A stretch of 64,000 nt of DNA from Castanea sativa (lineage: Eukaryota > Streptophyta > Magnoliopsida > Fagales > Fagaceae), in NCBI RefSeq assembly GCF_040712315.1, contig NC_134015.1:24677614-24741613 (forward strand), given 5' to 3'. Made by a program: the position numbers and the translations under genes. The notes under the pieces are model-generated. The model saw nothing but the letters and a program-made list of their open reading frames with translations, had not been told where the DNA came from and searched no databases. Positions 58,277-64,000 of this stretch are shown piece after piece; position 1 is the stretch's first letter; each line of letters starts with the position of its first letter.

Positions 58277-58429
58277 TAACAAAAGTATGAGAGAGAAAAA
58301 AAAAGTATGAGAGAGAAATTTTGGAATTTCCGCAACACTGTTACCGAAATTCCTTCTGCCCCAGCCACTACCCGAGTGAGTGAGTGAGTGCCCAATGCCC
58401 AAAGTGCGTGCGCGAGTGCCTGAAGCAAA

Positions 58430-58985
58430 AAAAAAAAATGTTTTGTGGCAATCGCATTGCCAAAAATGGAGGGAAAAAGTATAAAAATAAAATAATTGTG
58501 GCAATGATATTGCTAAAATAGGGGGGAAAAGAACAAAAAAAGAATTGTGGCAATGATAGTGCCGAAATAAGAGGGAGAAGAGGGAAAAAAAAATTGTGGC
58601 AGGTATTGCCGAAATAGGGGAAAAAGAAAAAAAAAATTATGGCAATGGTATTGCCAAAAAAGGGGGGGGGGGGGAATGAATTGTGGCAATGATATTGCCG
58701 AAATAGGGGGGAAATTGTGGCAATGTATTGCCGAAATAGGGGGGAAAAAAAAATTGTGGCAATGGTATTGCCGAAATAGGGGGAAAAGAAAAAAAAAAGA
58801 ATTGTGGCAATGGTATTGCCGAAATATGGGGGAAAAAAGAGAAAAAAAAAATTGTGGTAATAGTATTGCCAAAACAGAGGAAAAAAGGAAAAAAAAAAAA
58901 AAAAAAAGAATTGTGGCAATGACCAAAATAGGGGGAAAAAAAGAATTGTGGCAATGCCATTGCCGAAAATGGGAAAAAAAAAAGT
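58430..58985. repeat. Palindromic minisatellite of the left arm
   Basis: About 12 units of TTGTGGCAATGGTATTGCC followed by GAAATAGGGGG and an A-rich linker, at irregular spacing of 35-59 bp (for example 58681, 58716, 58754, 58802). Each has the hairpin GGCAATGGTATTGCC. Long Phe-rich frames on - across it (58368-59008) are artefacts of the repeat. Confidence 0.9.
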
Positions 58986-60884
58986 AAAAAAAAAAAACGG
59001 AAAACCACCGAGTGCTTCTTATTCTAAAAAAGTATATAAATTTTAAAAAAGTGCATAGATTCTAAAAAGTGCATGAAAGAAAGTTATAGAAGAAAAAAAA
59101 TGATTGATGTGTACTATAAATAGAAAAAAAAAATTGAGATTTTTGCAAAGATTCTTTGCAGTGGCATTACCGAAATAGAAGGAAAAAAAAAGTACGTCTA
59201 CAACATTTTTATTTTTACAATATTTTTACAATAAATCATAGGTGGTTAGTTCTTGCTGGTTCAAATTTGAACCTAACGCTAAGATACTTTTTTGCTCCAA
59301 CAATAACAACTAGTAACAACCTGCCACTTATAATTTTGTGAAAATATTGTCCAAATAAAAAATATATATAGTACACATATTCTTATCTTTCAGTAGTTTT
59401 TTTGACCTAGTTTGTGTATATGTCATGTTCTTTCATTTCATATTGTAAAAGTACCTATGAGAAGCCAATCAACCAATCAATTCAACTCTTCCTCCCATTC
59501 TTATTTTCAGCCTGAAAAGATTTCATTCATCCTTTCCAATAAAACTATCTTCAAAGATTCTTATTCTTTTTACTTTTTATGGCCTCCTAGTGACAAGTGA
59601 TTTTTTTTTTTTGTCTTTTTATTTCACCTCTTTCTAATAAAAGGCAATTGCCCTTCCTGAAGTCTCCTCACAAAGTCATTCTTTTTGGCTTTTTGTCTTT
59701 TTGCAGACTGTGTTGTATTTGGTAAATTTTTATTAGTACAGTTTAAAATACATAGATATTTTTATTTAGATTCTTATCTATGCATGGGAGAAATTTATGG
59801 AAGAAAAAATGATTGATGTGCACGGTGTAAAAAAAAAAAACTGAGAATTTTGCAGAGATTCTTTGCAGGATTTGCAGAGATTTATAAATGATTGATGTGC
59901 ACTGTTAATAAAAAAAACAAAGACACTTTGAGATTTTTTGTAGAGATGATCCTTGTTGTATTTGGTCAATTTCTATTAGTACAGTTTAAACTCTAAGATT
60001 TTAACTTATATGAGACTTGCATCCTATTTAAATAGCACCAATATTACTTTAGTTTCCATGTTTCTTATTTTCCACTATTTTCCCCTAAAAATTCTATCAG
60101 CCTTCTTCTCCACTCTTATTCCCCTCATAATTCTATCAACCATTTTCAATTCATGCGTGCCATACATTCTACAAACAACTATAAGGAACAACACTTGCAA
60201 ATACCTATCCGTCTTTATCATTGTACAAGGTGAGTTACCTCTCTATAAGTAGTTACTTTTCTTTTTATAATATTCATGTTGATATGTTTTAGGGGCATAG
60301 TTAAGCATGAAATTTTTTTTTTTGTTAAATTATTTGTTCATGAAAATCTTGTTTTTGTATTATGTGTTTTGCAACAAGAACTGATTTGTATGATATATTT
60401 TAAATTATGAGTCTTGCCTAAAATTTCATATAGCAAAAATATATTTCACAATAGACATAAATTTTCCATAATGAAATTCTTACTTTGTTAGCCTAAAATA
60501 TACATGTATGCTATAAGAAAACCCAAAAAAAAAAAAAAAAATTAGTATATGCCCCTAAATAAAAAATCTAAGTTCTAGGTATGATAATAATAACGAAAAT
60601 TATACGATATTATTAGGATATTAATAAATTTTGATCTCGCAACGTACACTATCTTCCATTGCATCATTAGAGACGTGATATTGTTGTTGGGTTAGCAGAG
60701 AATGATCGAATGATCTAGGCTCCATTTCAGATATATTCTACATTAAATGCTACAATGAGTTAAACCATATATGAAGATGCGTTTTCACAGAATCTTTAAT
60801 ATATAAACACCGAGATTAAAAAATTACAATATCTGAAGGTACATTTTTTACAAACCATCTATATAAAAAATTACAAACTAAGCA

Positions 60885-62285
60885 AATAATTTCCAATTAA
60901 ATTAGGGGGCTAAGAAGCTTACTATAATTACGATACGAAGTGAATGAATGTAAGAATTATAGAGTGATACTTGCAAGAAAAGAAAGAAAGAACAACAAAA
61001 AAAAAACATAATCAGATAATCATAAATATCTTTTAAAAACAAAAGAACAATAATAAAAAATAATAACATTAATATAACCGTATATAAAGCATATAATTAA
61101 TTTGTATACCAACTAAACTTTAAAGAAAAAGAAATAAATGTACGATTTATTGTACTAAATAAATAATAATAATAATTGTAAATGCACAATTGCACCTGGC
61201 CCCAAGAACAGTTACGGGCTCAGGCCCAATGAGCCTTAAACAATATGAATTTGTAGAGTGTGGGCTTGAAACCCAGGTTAGAAGTGTTTGAGGATTAAAT
61301 GACAAGTCAAAGATTGCAAACACTTGAAAACAACAAGGAATATTGTAAATCAACCTGTTCGGACGTAAGCCGAGAGATGTTCTTATATTCTCTCTTTCTC
61401 TTTTTTCTTTTTTCTTTCTTAGATTACAAAGAAGGAGCCCCCCATTTCTGTTCTAGGTTGTTCCTTAAATACTCCTCTTTTTGATACTTCGTACACGTGT
61501 TGCCCCAACTCCCCCTTAGCCTAGATATTTCTTTTCTCAGTGTCTTTGAATAGTAACCAGAAGTTTCCCTTCCACTGTTCAGGTGTCACTTCCCCATTAA
61601 TGCGGCCAAGGTGGTAGGTGTAGGGTCTTTAATGTGAAGGTGGCAGCCTTTATCTTTGGTATTTCCTTAACATCGGTGCTTCTAGGACATTCAAGGGTTT
61701 CCCCCCTTTAACCATCGGTCTTGACCGTGTCATTCCCTAACCTTTATTATGAAGTCCCGGGTTCTCCGGTGTCCGTCCGAAGAGAAATTCACCCTCGGCT
61801 GGATCCTCGGATCCTCGGCGTATGGGCCGACCCGTAGTACTAACAAGTTCTAAACCCAAGAGCAGGTCGGCCTTCCTTAGTATGGCCCAAAGGCCCACAT
61901 CTCCATCAGGGTCTTTTTACTCCCCACAATAATAATACACATACATATTTTTATTATAAACCAACAAACATATTATGCAATATATTTTTTCCAAGTAATA
62001 GATGTAATAACTGATAATAACAAAGTAAAATTAATTATAAAAAGATTACAATAATACAATCTATTACAATTTTTGTGGTCATATACTAATAATAACAATA
62101 AATAATATTAAATAATTTCAAAATTAACAAAACATATACGTAAATTTAATTAGAGAGTTGAGATGCTTACCACAATTGTGATACCGACTGAAAGAGTGAG
62201 AATTATAGAGTGATACTTGTAAAAAAAAAGAAAAGAAAAACACAATTAGATAATAATAAATAAACACAAAATAACAACAATACTA
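60885..62285. repeat. Direct repeat flanking the loop LTR
   Basis: About 60885-61030 and about 62140-62285 share TAAATT(A)AATTAG, GAATTATAGAGTGATACTTG and (C/T)ATAATCAGATAAT-like blocks in the same orientation. The solo LTR at 61177-61928 lies between them. Confidence 0.6.
61177..61928. mobile_element. Solo LTR with perfect 5-bp target duplication
   Basis: 752 bp from TGTAAATGCACAATTGCACC to TTTTTACTCCCCACA. Flanks ATAAT (61172-61176) and ATAAT (61929-61933). Contains CACTTCCCCATTAATGCGGC, shared with 2437-3171. No internal retrotransposon sequence, hence a solo LTR inserted into the loop of the foldback element. Confidence 0.85.
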
Positions 62286-63249
62286 AAAATGTTTGTAGTC
62301 CTAACAATAAAAAATTCATTAATCTAAAATTTGAATAAAAACAATAATAACAACAACAACAATAATCATAATTGCTGAAGCAAGAAGCAAAAAAACTTAC
62401 ATTAACTCAAAACTTACAATCCTTAGTTGTGTATGCTGAAGCAAAACAAAAGAAAAACTGGACAATCAGAAGAGATGAAAAGTAGAAGTGGAAGTTTGTG
62501 AGGTAACTTCTGGAAGGGCACTTGCCTTTTATTAGAAAGAGGTGAAATAAAAAGACAAAAAAAATCACTTTTCATGTGAAGGCCATAAAAAGTAAAAAGA
62601 ATAAGAATCTCAGAAGAGGGACATAAAAAGTAAAAAGAATAAGAATATCTGAAGATAGTTTTATTGAAAATGATGAATGAAATCTTTTCAGGTAGAAAAT
62701 AAGAATGGGAAAGAAGTGAATTGATTGGTTGATTGATTCCTCACAGGTACTTTTACAATATGAAATGAAAGAACATGACATATACATAAACCAGGTCAAA
62801 AAAACTACTGAAAGATAAGAATATGTTTACTATATATATTTTTTATTTGGACAATATTTTCGCAACAAATTATAAGTGGCAGATTGTTAATAGTTATTAT
62901 TATTGGGGCAAAAAAGTATCTTAGCGTTAGGTTCAAATTTGAACCAGCAACAACTAATCACCTATGATTTGTTGTAAAAATATTATAAAAATAAAAATGT
63001 TGTGGACGTACTTTTTTTTTTTCCTTCTATTTCAGCAATGCCACTGCAACAAATCTCAGCTTTATTTATTTACAGTACACATCAATCATTTTTTTCTTCT
63101 ATAATTTTCTTTCATGTACTTTTTAGAATCTATGTACTTTTTTAGAATCCATATACTTTTTTAGAATAAGAATCAAACACTCAGTGTACTTGAATTTGTT
63201 TCAGATAGACGGATAAGAATCAAACATTCAGCGTATTTAAGTTTGTTTT

Positions 63250-63770
63250 AGATGGTTTCTCCCCTCTATTTCGGCAATGCCATTGCCACAATTGGTTTTC
63301 TTTTTTTTACTTTTTTTTTCCTATTTTCGGCAATGTCATTGCTACAATTTTTTTTTTCTCTTTTTCTCCCTATTTCGGCAATATCATTATTGCTAATTTT
63401 TTTTTCTTTTTCCCCTTTTCAGCAATGGCGTTGCCATAATTTTTTTTTTCCCCTATTTCAGCAATACCATTACCACAAATTTTTTTTTCCCCCTTTTTCG
63501 GCAATACCATTGCCATAATTCTTTTTTTTTTCCCCTATTTCGGCAATACTATTGCCACAATTCTTTTTTTTTTTTTTCCTTTTTCCCCATTTTTCGGCAA
63601 AACCATTGTCATAATTCTTTAATTTCTTTTTTTCTTTTTCCCCTATTTCGGCAACACCTGCCACAATTCTTTTTTTTTTTCCCTCTTTTCCCCCCTATTT
63701 CAGCACTACCATTGCCACAATTTTTTTAAAAATAACTTTTTCCCTCCATTTTCGGCAATGGGATTGCCAC
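63250..63770. repeat. Palindromic minisatellite of the right arm
   Basis: The inverted counterpart of 58430-58985: repeated CCCCTATTTCGGCAAT, ACCATTGCCACAATT and T-rich linkers, about 11 units. Individual linkers differ from the left arm, so the arrays have changed independently. Confidence 0.9.
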
Positions 63771-64000
63771 AAAACTTTTTTTTTTTGCTTCGGGCACTTG
63801 CGCATGCACTTTGGGCATTGGGCACTCACTCGGGCAGTGGCTGGGGCAGAAGGAATTTCAGTAACAGTGTTGCCGAAATTCCAAAATTTCTCTCTCATAC
63901 TTTTTCTTTTTCTCTCTCATACTTTTGTTAGAATTTCGGCAACACTGTTGCCGAAATTCACTATCTTTCCTCATTTACCTAAATAACTTGGAACAGTGCC

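Larger units (their letters stand above)
58205..64000. mobile_element. Foldback-type long-inverted-repeat element, right end at or past the window edge
   Basis: About 58205-59675 and about 62500-64000 are inverted copies, near 90% alike by eye, separated by a loop of about 2.8 kb. Shared blocks include CACTGTTCCAAGTTATTTAG at the tip, CAAATTTGAACC(T/A)AACGCTAAGA and TCTTTCAGTAGTTTTTTTGA. Arms contain tandem palindromic subrepeats, as in foldback elements and some long-TIR Mutator-like elements. No transposase in the loop. The outer right flank is outside the window, so target duplication cannot be tested. Confidence 0.85.

Noticed and set aside
58368..59008. Long Phe/Pro-rich frames on - (up to 183 codons) over the foldback arm
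   Set aside because: They are translations of a T-rich minisatellite in all three frames; no start context, no family, and the mirrored arm gives the same artefact.
60010..60252. 80-codon hydrophobic frame in the foldback loop
   Set aside because: AT-rich DNA gives Leu/Ile/Phe-rich peptides by chance; no family or gene structure supports it.

Overview
This window is nuclear DNA of a dicot plant. It is AT-rich, has two genes with GT-AG introns of kilobase size, and is filled with plant transposable elements. Several repeat families resemble ones I associate with Fagaceae (oak/chestnut) or other Fagales; that is an inference from memory of repeat style, not a search. No bacterial, organellar or viral segment, tRNA, rRNA or CRISPR array was seen.

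Only two host genes are supported. A class A heat-shock transcription factor, HSFA8-like (23322-28422, + strand), has two exons split at the conserved position inside the DNA-binding domain. A vacuolar iron transporter, VIT1-like (35775-30697, - strand), has four exons and is convergent with it. Their 3' ends are about 2.3 kb apart. The HSF intron (3.9 kb) and VIT intron 3 (4.0 kb) hold microsatellites, MITE-like insertions and a local tandem duplication.

Region by region. 1-3440 holds AT-rich DNA, a Helitron-like 3' end, two MITEs and an old LTR. 3440-11066 is the 3' part of a decayed Ty3/gypsy element of Tat type, with RNase H and integrase on + and an antisense gene on -, interrupted by a Copia-like solo LTR. 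11.6-15.4 kb has MITEs and a 1.3-kb hAT-like element, with a perfect 8-bp target duplication, sitting in an RNase H-like gene fragment. 15820-21956 is a structurally intact non-coding LTR element (LARD type) with a perfect 5-bp target duplication and a large internal tandem array. 22.5-23.0 kb is a SINE cluster, followed by the two genes. 38087-39668 is a non-autonomous Helitron. 40802-51046 is a full-length but dead Tat element with two 584-bp LTRs. 53.4-57.6 kb has a PIF/Harbinger-like element, a very short insertion flanked by 17-bp repeats, and a second hAT-like element. 58.2 kb to the window end is a long inverted-repeat (foldback-type) element whose arms carry palindromic tandem repeats and whose loop contains a solo LTR with a perfect 5-bp target duplication.

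The most interesting structure is the antisense gene between pol and the 3' LTR of both Tat elements. It encodes related proteins, appears to contain short spliceosomal introns at matching positions and phases, and has a candidate antisense TATA box in both copies. The non-coding element at 15.8-21.9 kb shares its LTR ends, primer-site and polypurine signals with the Tat elements, so Tat proteins are the likely source of its mobility. I found no evidence for a wholly new cellular system.
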